From positions 124,001-188,000 of the forward strand of contig NZ_FQZE01000004.1 in NCBI RefSeq assembly GCF_900141875.1: 64,000 nt of DNA, given 5' to 3'. Shown here one piece after another: positions 1 through 7,216 of the stretch; positions within the stretch are counted from its first letter, which is position 1; the number at the start of each line of letters is the position of its first letter. The notes beneath the pieces are model-generated. The model was not told where the DNA came from. It did no database searches and saw nothing but the letters and a program-made list of their open reading frames with translations. The position numbers and the translations under genes are program-made. Origin of the DNA: Tangfeifania diversioriginum. Lineage in GTDB: Bacteria; Bacteroidota; Bacteroidia; Bacteroidales; Prolixibacteraceae.

Positions 1-429
1 TGCCAGCACTAGAAAAAATAGGACAAAACCTGCCTTAATTGCCTGCAACGAGTTTGAAAACAATTGCGAAGAAATGTCCGAAAGACTAAAATTATCTTTT
101 CCCTCTTTTATGTAGGCTTCGAGATAGGTGTAGTAGGCTCCTACAAAAAGGGACTGCACAAAAATGGTAAACAGCGAGGCAAGGAAGAAATGCATATAAA
201 CCGGTCCAAAATTGGCCATCAGGGCTTCAGTGTCTTGAATGTCTATTTTTTCAAGGATATTGCGCTGCACATGCACCTGCAAAAATGCATTCACAATAAT
301 AAAAGGTAAAACGTATGTGCTTATGAGCCTGAAAACGGTTTTATATTCCTGTTTAATAAATTCAACCGAATCGCTGAATATTTCGGCGATTTCCCTTTTT
401 TTTCGAAACTGAATTTCTCTTTCGGTCAT
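1..429 (-). CDS. Multi-pass membrane protein of unknown function, 3' part beyond the window
   Basis: An open minus-strand frame starts with ATG at 429 and stays open for 143 codons to the window edge, so the C-terminus is missing. It begins with a charged stretch (MTEREIQFRKK), followed by an amphipathic part and hydrophobic segments at about residues 36-50, 75-95 and 128-143, which suggests an inner-membrane protein. I do not recognise a named family. It lies 13 bases downstream of the glycosyltransferase gene, in a minus-strand run with that gene and the DUF4199 gene, so co-transcription is likely. Plus-strand frames here are overlapping shadows. Confidence 0.7.
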   Translation of the reverse strand, partial: MTEREIQFRKKREIAEIFSDSVEFIKQEYKTVFRLISTYVLPFIIVNAFLQVHVQRNILEKIDIQDTEALMANFGPVYMHFFLASLFTIFVQSLFVGAYYTYLEAYIKEGKDNFSLSDISSQLFSNSLQAIKAGFVLFFLVLA

Positions 430-442
430 TGAGGTTTTTGCT

Positions 443-1399
443 TTACTCTGAAGTGGTTTGATCTACCTGGTATTTATTGCGGTCGGTGGCGCTGCGCGAA
501 ACAAGTTCGCCCAAAAAGCCGGCCAGGAAAAACTGTGCTCCAATAATCATTGCCGTTAAAGCGATATAAAAATAGGGACTGTTGGTTAATAAGTTGCCCA
601 CAATTCCGTGCTTCAGCTGAATAATTTTTTCAACCCCCAGCCAGATGGCGGCAGCCAGACCAACCATAATCATCAGAATGCCGAGCACGCCAAAAAAGTG
701 CATGGGGCGTTTTACAAACCGCGATATGAACATTACCGACAACAAATCGAGCGGCCCCCTGATAAAGCGTTCTACCCCGAATTTTGTTACACCATATTTT
801 CGTTCGCTGTGCTGAACCACTTTTTCGCCAATGTTGTTGTAACCTGCCCATTTGGCCAAAACGGGAATGTAGCGGTGCATTTCGCCATAAACTTCAATGC
901 TTTTTACCACATTTTTGCGGTACGCTTTCAGGCCACAGTTCATATCGTGCAATTTTATTCCCGTCATGCGGCGCACTGTCCAGTTATAAAATTTACTGGG
1001 CAAATTTTTGGTTAATACCGGATCTTTTCTTTTTTTCTTCCAGCCTGATACCAGGTCGTAGCCATCTTCCTTTACCATGCGGAAAAGTCCGGGGATTTCA
1101 TCCGGGTTGTCCTGCAGGTCGGCATCCATGGTTATTACCACATCGCCCTGCACAATGTCAAATCCACAGAAAAGGGCAGCCGATTTTCCGTAATTCCGCC
1201 TGAACTTGATTCCTTTAATGTTTGAATTTTCTTTTTGAAGATTTTGGACCACCTTCCATGAATTGTCGTTGCTGCCATCGTCAATCATTATGATTTCGTA
1301 TGAAAACCGGTTTTCATCCATCACGTTTTTAACCCACGAGGCCAGTTCCGGCAACGATTCCTCTTCATTAAACAAAGGTACAACTACGGAAATATCCAT
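443..1399 (-). CDS. Glycosyltransferase family 2, GtrB/DPM1-like
   Basis: The 318-residue protein has a GT-A fold of the dolichyl/undecaprenyl-phosphate sugar transferase type. Visible motifs are VPLFNEEESL at about residues 7-16, DDGSNDNS at 40-47 (nucleotide-sugar binding) and DADLQDNPDE at about 92-101, whose DxD-like aspartates bind the metal. Two transmembrane segments follow at about 232-256 and 275-297, as in GtrB/ArnC-type enzymes that transfer a sugar from a nucleotide donor to a polyprenyl phosphate on the cytoplasmic membrane face. Length is normal for the family. The gene is 18 bases from the DUF4199 gene upstream and 13 bases from the membrane protein downstream. The actual sugar cannot be told from the sequence. 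Confidence 0.9.
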   Translation of the reverse strand: MDISVVVPLFNEEESLPELASWVKNVMDENRFSYEIIMIDDGSNDNSWKVVQNLQKENSNIKGIKFRRNYGKSAALFCGFDIVQGDVVITMDADLQDNPDEIPGLFRMVKEDGYDLVSGWKKKRKDPVLTKNLPSKFYNWTVRRMTGIKLHDMNCGLKAYRKNVVKSIEVYGEMHRYIPVLAKWAGYNNIGEKVVQHSERKYGVTKFGVERFIRGPLDLLSVMFISRFVKRPMHFFGVLGILMIMVGLAAAIWLGVEKIIQLKHGIVGNLLTNSPYFYIALTAMIIGAQFFLAGFLGELVSRSATDRNKYQVDQTTSE

Positions 1400-1417
1400 T
1401 CTTTTAATCGGTACTTT

Positions 1418-1945
1418 TTATTCTACAATATCTTCTGAGGGATTCTTTTTAGTAAAAATGGAGGTAATCAGAGAAATAATTAATCCAGCAAAAGTGCCAA
1501 CCAAAATCCCTGAAAGAGCCATAATCCATGGTTTTTGAAACCGGCTGGCCATTTCTATTGCCATATCCATTTGCGCTTCAGGTACATTGCCCTGTTTTAC
1601 AATTTGTTCTTCGGTGAAAAGTCGCAATTGCTCCTGCAACGAAGGATCGATTACAGTGTAGAGCAGGTAGGTGTAAATTGAAGATAACACAGATGCAAAG
1701 AGGACGGTTAATACGCCCACTCCCAGCGCCTGGCCGTAATTCATTGTGCCACCGAGCGTTTTTCGGTAGGCAAGCTGGGCTACAGCAACGCCGGCAATCA
1801 TGATAGCGTAACTAACCCATTGTGAGGATTTTGAAAATGTATTTCCGGTTACATAGTAAACAACCGAAAGCAAAATAACAGCCACACCCAAATAAATTCC
1901 ATAAGTAAGTGATGTTGACCAGATTGATGAAGATTTTTGTTCCAT
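1418..1945 (-). CDS. DUF4199 family membrane protein
   Basis: This 175-residue protein has four hydrophobic segments at about residues 12-33, 43-60, 70-97 and 138-163, a soluble loop between the last two, and a short charged tail. This layout, and its place directly before a GtrB-like glycosyltransferase, fit the Bacteroidota DUF4199 family, whose role is unknown. A TATATTTG box matching the Bacteroidota -7 consensus lies upstream on the minus strand at 1983-1976, so this gene probably heads the operon. I see no good -33 box. Function is not assigned. Confidence 0.8.
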   Translation of the reverse strand: MEQKSSSIWSTSLTYGIYLGVAVILLSVVYYVTGNTFSKSSQWVSYAIMIAGVAVAQLAYRKTLGGTMNYGQALGVGVLTVLFASVLSSIYTYLLYTVIDPSLQEQLRLFTEEQIVKQGNVPEAQMDMAIEMASRFQKPWIMALSGILVGTFAGLIISLITSIFTKKNPSEDIVE

Positions 1946-2107
1946 GATTATTTGTTTTTAAGGTAAAGTATCTTGCAAATATAGGCTATTTTTTTTCGGA
2001 TGATAAATACAGTACCTAAAATATGTTGCAAAAGAACCTATTCAAAAACGCTGCAGGCGGCATTTACTATTGCTTTAAAATATTTTTAGTGAAACTTTCA
2101 GGTTTAA

Positions 2108-2138
2108 TTTGTGGGATATATAAAATTTTCTACTTTTG
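2108..2138 (+). promoter_or_regulatory. Bacteroidota-type promoter of the SRP RNA
   Basis: TTTG at 2108-2111 and TACTTTTG at 2131-2138 are separated by 19 bases, matching the Bacteroidota primary sigma consensus TTTG-N19-21-TAnnTTTG. The predicted start falls about 5-7 bases after the -7 box, at the 5' end of the SRP RNA. Confidence 0.8.
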
Positions 2139-2143
2139 TCGCC

Positions 2144-2240
2144 GGGTAAGTCCTGTGCGACCAGCTCCTGCTGAATTCCCCCAGAGTCGGAAGGCAGCAA
2201 GGGTAGGCGGTTGTAGCGGTGCGACACAGGTAGCTTACCC
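2144..2240 (+). ncRNA. ffs: Signal recognition particle RNA, small bacterial type (4.5S)
   Basis: The roughly 97-base RNA folds into one long hairpin. GGGTAAG at 2144-2150 pairs with CTTACCC at 2234-2240, and CCTGTG near 2152 pairs with CACAGG near 2225. The apical part holds the conserved SRP domain IV: a GGAA tetraloop flanked by the asymmetric GGCAGCA internal loop at about 2190-2200. It binds Ffh and acts in co-translational targeting of membrane and secreted proteins. A T-run directly after the closing helix (2243-2249) would end transcription. A consensus promoter lies just upstream. Exact ends are inferred from pairing. Confidence 0.92.
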
Positions 2241-2285
2241 ACTTTTTTTGACAGAAAAAAAAGGTATTGAAAGTTTGAAAAAAGG

Positions 2286-2317
2286 TTTGCAGATTAAAAA
2301 ATAAATTCCTTACTTTG
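2286..2317 (+). promoter_or_regulatory. Promoter of the tRNA-Thr/tRNA-Tyr operon
   Basis: TTTG at 2286-2289 and TTACTTTG at 2310-2317 are 20 bases apart, one mismatch from the Bacteroidota TTTG-N19-21-TAnnTTTG consensus. Transcription would start about 2323, leaving a leader of about 70 bases before tRNA-Thr. Confidence 0.6.
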
Positions 2318-2395
2318 CGCCGCTGTTTTTAAAAAGCAAACGTTCTGAAAGTACTGAAAAGAAAGGCCGGATATAAAAACGGTTTGAAATAAGAT

Positions 2396-2469
2396 GCCGG
2401 ATTAGCTCAGTTGGCCAGAGCACGTGATTTGTAATCTCGGGGTCGTCAGTTCGAATCTGACATCCGGCT
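2396..2469 (+). tRNA. tRNA-Thr (anticodon UGU)
   Basis: A complete cloverleaf can be drawn. Acceptor GCCGGAT (2396-2402) pairs with ATCCGGC (2462-2468). The D-arm is GCTC...GAGC, the anticodon loop is TTTGTAA giving anticodon TGT, and the T-arm is GTCAG-TTCGAAT-CTGAC. The anticodon stem has one T-T mismatch (CGTGA/TCTCG). The discriminator base is T2469 and CCA is not encoded. It is followed 12 bases later by tRNA-Tyr, and the two are probably processed from one transcript. Confidence 0.93.
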
Positions 2470-2481
2470 CAAAAAATATCC

Positions 2482-2563
2482 GGGGAGATACCGAAGCGGT
2501 CAAACGGGGCAGACTGTAAATCTGTTGGCTAAGCCTTCGTAGGTTCGAATCCTGCTCTCCCCA
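2482..2563 (+). tRNA. tRNA-Tyr (anticodon GUA)
   Basis: This is a class II tRNA with a long variable arm. Acceptor GGGGAGA (2482-2488) pairs with TCTCCCC (2556-2562). The anticodon stem-loop is GCAGA-CTGTAAA-TCTGT with anticodon GTA, and the T-loop is TTCGAAT. The discriminator is A2563 and CCA is not encoded. It is the only intact tyrosine tRNA here; three damaged copies of its 3' nine-tenths follow in tandem. Confidence 0.94.
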
Positions 2564-2568
2564 CAATC

Positions 2569-2609
2569 AAAAGGGTTAAGTTGTTGAAATACAGTTTAAT
2601 CCTTTTTTT
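2569..2609 (+). terminator. Intrinsic terminator of the tRNA operon
   Basis: AAAAGGGTTAA at 2569-2579 can pair with TTTAATCCTTTT at 2595-2606, followed by a T-run to 2609. The same hairpin recurs in the two downstream spacers (about 2765-2804 and 2983-3023). After the last tRNA-like copy it is only partly preserved. Confidence 0.75.
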
Positions 2610-2655
2610 ATGTTCCGACATTTCCCAACTTTATTCAAATAAAATATTTAAAACA

Positions 2656-2759
2656 CCGAAACGGTCAAACGGGGTCCCGAGTGCTCGGGATAAATCTGTT
2701 GGCTAAGCCTTCATAGGTTCCCCCAGAGGGAAGCCTTCGGCAGAATCCTGCTCTCCCCA
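2656..2759 (+). pseudogene. tRNA-Tyr-like decayed copy 1
   Basis: The copy matches tRNA-Tyr from base 10 to the end but lacks the 5' acceptor strand. The 5' half of the anticodon stem-loop is replaced by a self-complementary stretch, TCCCGAG-TG-CTCGGGA, which removes the GTA anticodon. The T-loop is opened by about 22 extra bases containing AGAGGGA and GCCTTCGGC. It cannot form a normal tRNA. Confidence 0.85.
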
Positions 2760-2851
2760 CATTTAAAAGGGTTAAGTTGTTGAAATACAGTTTAATCCTT
2801 TTTTCATGTTCCGACATTTTCCAACTTTATCCAAATAAAATATTTAAAACA

Positions 2852-2977
2852 CCGAAGCGGTCAAACGGGGTTCCGAGCACTCGAGATAAATCTGTTGGCT
2901 AAGCCTTCGTAGGTTCTCCCAGAGGGATCACTTCGTGGTCCCAGAGGGATGCCTTCGGCAGAATCCTGCTCTCCCCA
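2852..2977 (+). pseudogene. tRNA-Tyr-like decayed copy 2
   Basis: This copy has the same architecture as copy 1, with the anticodon-arm palindrome slightly decayed (TTCCGAG-CA-CTCGAGA). The T-loop insert is enlarged by about 22 bases to two linked hairpins, ATCAC-TTC-GTGGT and TGCC-TTC-GGCA, each preceded by CCCAGAGGG. The 3' acceptor strand TCTCCCC is kept but has no partner. Confidence 0.85.
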
Positions 2978-3069
2978 CAATCAAAAGGGTTAAGTTGTTG
3001 AAATACAGTTTAATCCTTTTTTTATGTTCCGACATTTCCCAACTTTATTCAAATAAAATATTTAAAACA

Positions 3070-3195
3070 CCGAAACGGTCAAACGGGGTCCCGAGCACTC
3101 GGGATAAATCTGTTGGCTAAGCCTTCGTAGGTTCTCCCAGAGGGATCACTTCGTGGTCCCAGAGGGATGCCTTCGGCAGGATCCTGCTCTCCCCA
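3070..3195 (+). pseudogene. tRNA-Tyr-like decayed copy 3
   Basis: It has the same length and inserts as copy 2, from which it differs at about four positions. The anticodon-arm palindrome is perfect here (TCCCGAG-CA-CTCGGGA). After this copy the spacer diverges within about 25 bases and the array ends. Confidence 0.85.
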
Positions 3196-3400
3196 CAATC
3201 AAAAGGGTTAAGTTGTTTAATATCAGCGTAATCTTTTTTTATTGCACAACATTCTGAAAAACTCATTAGTTTAGGGGGGCTTTCAGGCTAAAAATAGCTG
3301 AGGCTTTTCGCATCATTATTTTCCTGTGTTATGTTTCCTTCTTCCTGGTTTTTTATTGAAAATTTCTCGTTATGATTGCTCGCTGGCGGCCAATTATTAG

Positions 3401-4558
3401 TTATTTGTATAACCACGCCTTATCAAGAAGGGTAATGTCAGTAACAGATAATCCCGTTCCTGCCGTTCTGTCCCCGGCGCAGTTTCCCAATAAAATATGC
3501 TCATTGTCAGCAAAATGAATAGCGATATAACAATACCACCCATCAGGATCGGTATTTATATTTTTAATGTAATCCCATGTTTTTCCCTCGTCTTTCGAGA
3601 TTGCTGTGGTAAGGGGCGTTCTTTTTCCTTTTATGTCAGGATTTGTTCCGTCATTATTATTCCACACCAGCAACCAGTCATTTGATCCCGGAATTTTTTC
3701 AATTGTGGCAGGAGATACAGGCGAGGGAATATTGCTTATTTCTATATGACTCCAGGTCTCTCCGCGATCGGAAGAAAAAGATAATTGCTGAAATCCTCCG
3801 CTCGCACGGATATACATCATAACACTTCCGTCCTTCATTTCAATCAATCCGGGTTCCTGGGTAATGATATCGGTAGTGTTGGGGACTTTTTCACTTGAGT
3901 GCCACGTTTCCCCATTGTCGTCAGAATAATAACTAAATAAATCTGCCTGATTTTTCCATTCTCCATCCGGTGTATTATGCAATGCCACCGGCATAACCAA
4001 CCTTCCGTCTTCCAGTTGGATTACCCGGTCGTTATTGAGTACAAAATAGCCTTCTTTATCTGTAATGCAAGGAACAGCATCGCTCCATGATTTTGCTTCA
4101 TCTTTGGAAATACGCATCATCGGGATACAATCTTCTGTTGAATTTTTTTTCAAATAAAACAGGGCAATATCGTTGTTTTGCAACCGCAATAACGAAACGG
4201 ACATCACATTCATTTCCCCTTCATTGGCTACAATAACTTCATCCTCCTCTGTCCAGGTTTTTCCACCGTCATCCGAATAGCGACCCGCAAGAAAAGCGGG
4301 ATCATGATCGTCACCAGCCCCCGCGGTATAGTGGCTATAAACAAACAAAACTCTCCCGTCTTTTAGATTTATAAAATCTCCCTCGCTGTTGCGGGGATTG
4401 TTCTCTGAAGGGGATAGTTTTAAAACTGTTGTAGGTTCAGTAATTTTTACATTTTCTTTTTTTTTACTTGAACAGGATGCAAATAAAAAAATCGTAGTCA
4501 GAGCAAAAAATCCCAAATGCTTTAGGTGCCAATGTTTTAAAAATTTTACTTCTTTCAT
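3401..4558 (-). CDS. Sialidase-like (BNR/Asp-box) lipoprotein
   Basis: The protein has a lipoprotein signal ending in LFASC at about residues 25-29, so it should be exported and lipid-anchored. Four Asp-box motifs of the form SxDxGxTW are visible: YSDDGGKTW, YSDDNGETW, SSDRGETW and SKDEGKTW. They mark a six-bladed beta-propeller of the exo-alpha-sialidase/BNR superfamily (GH33-related). About 385 residues is normal for single-domain members. I use the ATG at 4558 because it puts the signal at the N-terminus; an in-frame ATG at 4588 is possible. The substrate may be a sialic-acid-like or other terminal sugar, as many Bacteroidota members are not proven sialidases. The gene stands alone. Confidence 0.82.
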   Translation of the reverse strand: MKEVKFLKHWHLKHLGFFALTTIFLFASCSSKKKENVKITEPTTVLKLSPSENNPRNSEGDFINLKDGRVLFVYSHYTAGAGDDHDPAFLAGRYSDDGGKTWTEEDEVIVANEGEMNVMSVSLLRLQNNDIALFYLKKNSTEDCIPMMRISKDEAKSWSDAVPCITDKEGYFVLNNDRVIQLEDGRLVMPVALHNTPDGEWKNQADLFSYYSDDNGETWHSSEKVPNTTDIITQEPGLIEMKDGSVMMYIRASGGFQQLSFSSDRGETWSHIEISNIPSPVSPATIEKIPGSNDWLLVWNNNDGTNPDIKGKRTPLTTAISKDEGKTWDYIKNINTDPDGWYCYIAIHFADNEHILLGNCAGDRTAGTGLSVTDITLLDKAWLYK

Positions 4559-4837
4559 CTCATTTAATTTTCTATCGGCATTAACCATTGTAATTTCAGA
4601 GTTGCGCTTTAAGGCTCACTTTGAAAAAAAATTGATATAATAAGTTTTCTGAACCTACAAAAAGTAATGCAATATCGCAATGCCATTCCTTACGAAAAGA
4701 TATCGCATGAATATGACGATTGCAAAGTAGTTAGATTTAATAATATGAATATAGTCAAAGTGTTTAAATACCATTTTTATAAACAGATGATGTTTCCTGT
4801 AAAATTATCATATTTGCATTCAGTTTACCTGGAGAAA

Positions 4838-5179
4838 ATGAAAGATAATTGGCCGCTTTTTACTGGACTCGCACTGTTGGCAGCAGGAATAATTTTCAGA
4901 ATTATTTTTGATGCTGCCCCTTTCTCCACTATTTTAATTGGGGGCGGGATTTTTTTAAAAGTGTATTTTGTATTTTACCGGATTAAAAGCACCAAATACC
5001 GGCCAGGGGTTGAGCTGTTATTCCTGATTTTAGGTTTAGCTTTTTTCTTTTCAGGAATGTATTTTGATAAATCATTCACGGTTATTGAACCGGTAATTTT
5101 AAAAGTTACAGGAATCATTTTGAAAGTGATTTTTGTACTTTTGTTCATTCAGAAAACCAAGATTAAATTAAAAAAATGA
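4838..5179 (+). CDS. Small multi-pass membrane protein, function unknown
   Basis: From ATG 4838 the frame encodes about 113 residues with hydrophobic segments near residues 6-22, 27-44, 57-72 and 82-101, and a Lys-rich tail. The ATG at 4838 is preceded by GGAG five bases upstream, rare for this genome. The frame is open back to ATG 4667, but that extra part looks like translated AT-rich spacer. The stop overlaps the start of the next gene as ATGA, indicating translational coupling. Family not recognised. Confidence 0.6.
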   Translation: MKDNWPLFTGLALLAAGIIFRIIFDAAPFSTILIGGGIFLKVYFVFYRIKSTKYRPGVELLFLILGLAFFFSGMYFDKSFTVIEPVILKVTGIILKVIFVLLFIQKTKIKLKK

Positions 5180-5685
5180 TTAAAAAAGTTTTTGTAAGCC
5201 AAATAATCTTGTCCATTATGCTATTAATCCCATGCACATCAGCATTGGCACAGCATAATCACAGTCATGATTATGACCACCACGATGAGCATAAATTTCA
5301 CATCGGAGTAGGAGCAGGAGCTGCATCTTTTTCGGGAGAAAGTGGTTTGGAACCAGCTCTGCATTTGCATTTACTACGGAAATTAAATGCCGAAAGCAAT
5401 TGGAGTCTCGGGATAGGTTATGAGGGAATTATAGGTGAAGAATGGCACAATGGCGTGAATTTTTTGGTGAATTACCGGCCGTTTCATTTTCTTTCTTTTA
5501 ACGCGGGCCCGGGGATAGTTTTCGAAAAAGAGCAGAACGAAACTGAAGTTTTGCCGGCTTTCCACGCTGAGAGTGTTTTTGAATTTACCATTTCCGGCAT
5601 TCACCTTGGACCAATGCTGGGAGTTGGTTTTAACAAAGAACACACCCACTTTTCGGCCGGAATTCATTTGGGATTCGGATTTTAA
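5176..5685 (+). CDS. Exported His-rich outer-membrane-type beta-barrel protein
   Basis: A signal peptide covers about residues 1-26 (cleavage after ALAQ). The mature protein starts with a His/Asp-rich segment, HNHSHDYDHHDEHKFH, followed by alternating short beta-strands rich in Gly and aromatic residues (GVGAGAASF, SLGIGYEGI, LSFNAGPGIVF, GIHLGPMLGVGF), ending GIHLGFGF. An aromatic C-terminal residue is typical of outer-membrane barrels. With about 143 mature residues it would form a small, roughly eight-stranded barrel. The His-rich start suggests divalent metal binding, which is inference. It is coupled to the preceding membrane protein gene by a 4-base overlap. Confidence 0.65.
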   Translation: MIKKVFVSQIILSIMLLIPCTSALAQHNHSHDYDHHDEHKFHIGVGAGAASFSGESGLEPALHLHLLRKLNAESNWSLGIGYEGIIGEEWHNGVNFLVNYRPFHFLSFNAGPGIVFEKEQNETEVLPAFHAESVFEFTISGIHLGPMLGVGFNKEHTHFSAGIHLGFGF

Positions 5686-5728
5686 GGCGCAATTTCGTTA
5701 TTTTTATCGTGCTAACAAATAATGAGTA

Positions 5729-6214
5729 ATGTCGCACAGAATAAATCAATTCAGCAATGGCGGTTTTATTGAATTTGACACCGGCAGTTTTGATGAATGG
5801 TGTGTATTTGTAACACGTTCAAATGGGAAACGCTTTGCCCCCACAGATATTCAGTATTTTTCGCGGCTTAAAAAACTTGGCGAGAAATATGGTTCATCGA
5901 AAATTTATGATGATTTTGTAGTTGTTTTTAACCGCACCCAACCCGGTGTAGATCCCAACACCCTGAAGTTAATCCATTTTCTCAGCCGGTTTTATGAAAA
6001 AGATGCGCTTGAAGTTGAAATCTGGTTTAACGTATTGTACGCAGGGATGATTGCCGAAGAGAACAAGGAAAAGGCCATTTTGGGCAAACGAATAAAAAGA
6101 TTGGGGATGTACCAGGTTTTAATTGAGAATTTTAACCCCGAAGAGGCGGCTGTATTTAGCAAAGGAAAAAAGTGGAAGGAACTGCACCAGTTGATGAAAA
6201 AACGAGGCTTTTAA
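5729..6214 (+). CDS. Uncharacterised conserved Bacteroidota protein (possibly DUF7004)
   Basis: This 161-residue soluble protein has no signal peptide. It starts with a GGFIEFDTGSFDEWCVFVT-like segment, continues with the pattern YFxRLKKLGEKYG and is helical and charged in its second half (residues 95-160). The N-terminal pattern resembles a small family I associate with DUF7004, from memory only. No catalytic motif is apparent. It stands 43 bases after the barrel gene and converges with the UspA gene, leaving only nine bases between stops. Confidence 0.6.
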   Translation: MSHRINQFSNGGFIEFDTGSFDEWCVFVTRSNGKRFAPTDIQYFSRLKKLGEKYGSSKIYDDFVVVFNRTQPGVDPNTLKLIHFLSRFYEKDALEVEIWFNVLYAGMIAEENKEKAILGKRIKRLGMYQVLIENFNPEEAAVFSKGKKWKELHQLMKKRGF

Positions 6215-6223
6215 CGTTCAAAA

Positions 6224-7090
6224 TTACAACTCAAAATCGACAGGCATAGGATTTAAAAAACGGTTAACTGTAAATACAGGTATCTGGCTTCCGTGCACAA
6301 TTTCAGAAACAAATTTTCCAATTTGTGTACCTGCCATGTTTGATTCCTGGTGGGTACGCAAAATTATCAACCCCGGATTTTCTTTTTTAATGTAATCGAG
6401 AATGACTTCATGTTTTTCCTTCCCCTTGGCTTTTAAAATATCCACATCGCATTTAATGTTCCTTTCAAGCAATATTTGCTTCAATTTTTCGGCATTTTTC
6501 CATGCCAGGCTTTTTTTTGCTGAAATATTTAAACTCAGGGAGGATACAATTTTTATGGTTGCTCCATATTTTTTTGCAAAATAGGTGGCCCACAACAGTT
6601 TCTTTTTTGTTGATTGTGAAATATCTACCGGGATGACAATTTTTTTAATTTCACCTACATAATAATTCTTGTTTACGCTTAACACAGGACATTCCGACCG
6701 GCTGATTATTTTATCAGTTTCCTCACGGGTTAAACCTCCTTCGGGTTCACTTTTATCGATAATCATAAATTCATAACCCCCCATTTTAGCTTGCCGTAAC
6801 AACACTTTCCCGGGATTTCCCATTTTTACCCTGTAGGTTAAATTATCGCGTACTTTTCCTTGTATGGATTGTTCTACGACCTCCTGCAGGTGCCTAAGTG
6901 CTTCTTTCTGCAAATATTCGCTTATTTTGGGATTAAACAATCGTTTAAAAAAAGAGGGTTCATCAATAATGTTGTAAATAAAAATACGCATTCCCAATGC
7001 TTCCTGGAAAAACAGAGTTTGCTTTAGTACTCCTTCTCCTTCTTTATTGGGACGTACAAGTGCTAATATATTATTTGTTCTGTATCGCAT
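6224..7090 (-). CDS. Universal stress protein, tandem UspA domains
   Basis: The 288 residues form two UspA alpha/beta domains (about 1-140 and 145-288). The first begins ILALVRPNKEGEG and the second KKIVIPVDISQSTKKKL, with the usual D-x-S of the ATP-binding strand. The end (GTQIGKFVSEIVHGSQIPVFTVNR, paraphrased as G-x2-G-x9-S/H-x-P-V) carries the phosphate-binding pattern in partly changed form, so nucleotide binding in domain 2 is possible. Double-domain Usp proteins are common in Bacteroidota and act in the cytoplasm in stress survival. It is a single gene, convergent with the upstream plus-strand gene. Confidence 0.87.
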   Translation of the reverse strand: MRYRTNNILALVRPNKEGEGVLKQTLFFQEALGMRIFIYNIIDEPSFFKRLFNPKISEYLQKEALRHLQEVVEQSIQGKVRDNLTYRVKMGNPGKVLLRQAKMGGYEFMIIDKSEPEGGLTREETDKIISRSECPVLSVNKNYYVGEIKKIVIPVDISQSTKKKLLWATYFAKKYGATIKIVSSLSLNISAKKSLAWKNAEKLKQILLERNIKCDVDILKAKGKEKHEVILDYIKKENPGLIILRTHQESNMAGTQIGKFVSEIVHGSQIPVFTVNRFLNPMPVDFEL

Positions 7091-7216
7091 TCAAAACTAA
7101 TCTTTCGTTCATCCACAATATACGAAATTAAGTTGATGCTGGTTTACATATATTTTGTAAAACATATTTTCTTTTCAAAAAAAGCACTCAAATAATTTAT
7201 CAGAATGGAAATAAAA

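Larger units (their letters stand above)
2491..3195 (+). repeat. Tandem array of tRNA-Tyr 3' region plus terminator spacer
   Basis: The unit runs from base 10 of tRNA-Tyr (CCGAAGCGGTC) through its 3' end and a 92-base spacer with the terminator. Units start at 2491 (intact tRNA), 2656, 2852 and 3070, so spacings are 165, 196 and 218 bases; growth is due to inserts inside the tRNA part. The first and third spacers (2564-2655, 2978-3069) are identical and the second (2760-2851) differs at about five positions. Copies lack the 5' acceptor strand, which is replaced by AT-rich spacer. Confidence 0.9.

Noticed and set aside
608-1203. Plus-strand frames of 135 and 139 residues
   Set aside because: They lie opposite the glycosyltransferase gene and have Cys/His/Pro-rich shadow composition without motifs.
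2491-3195. CRISPR-like array
   Set aside because: Spacing is 165-218 bases and the repeated part is clearly tRNA-Tyr plus a terminator; spacers are nearly identical to each other, the opposite of CRISPR.
2656-3195. Three additional functional tRNA-Tyr genes
   Set aside because: The 5' acceptor strand and the anticodon are missing and the T-loop is interrupted in all three.
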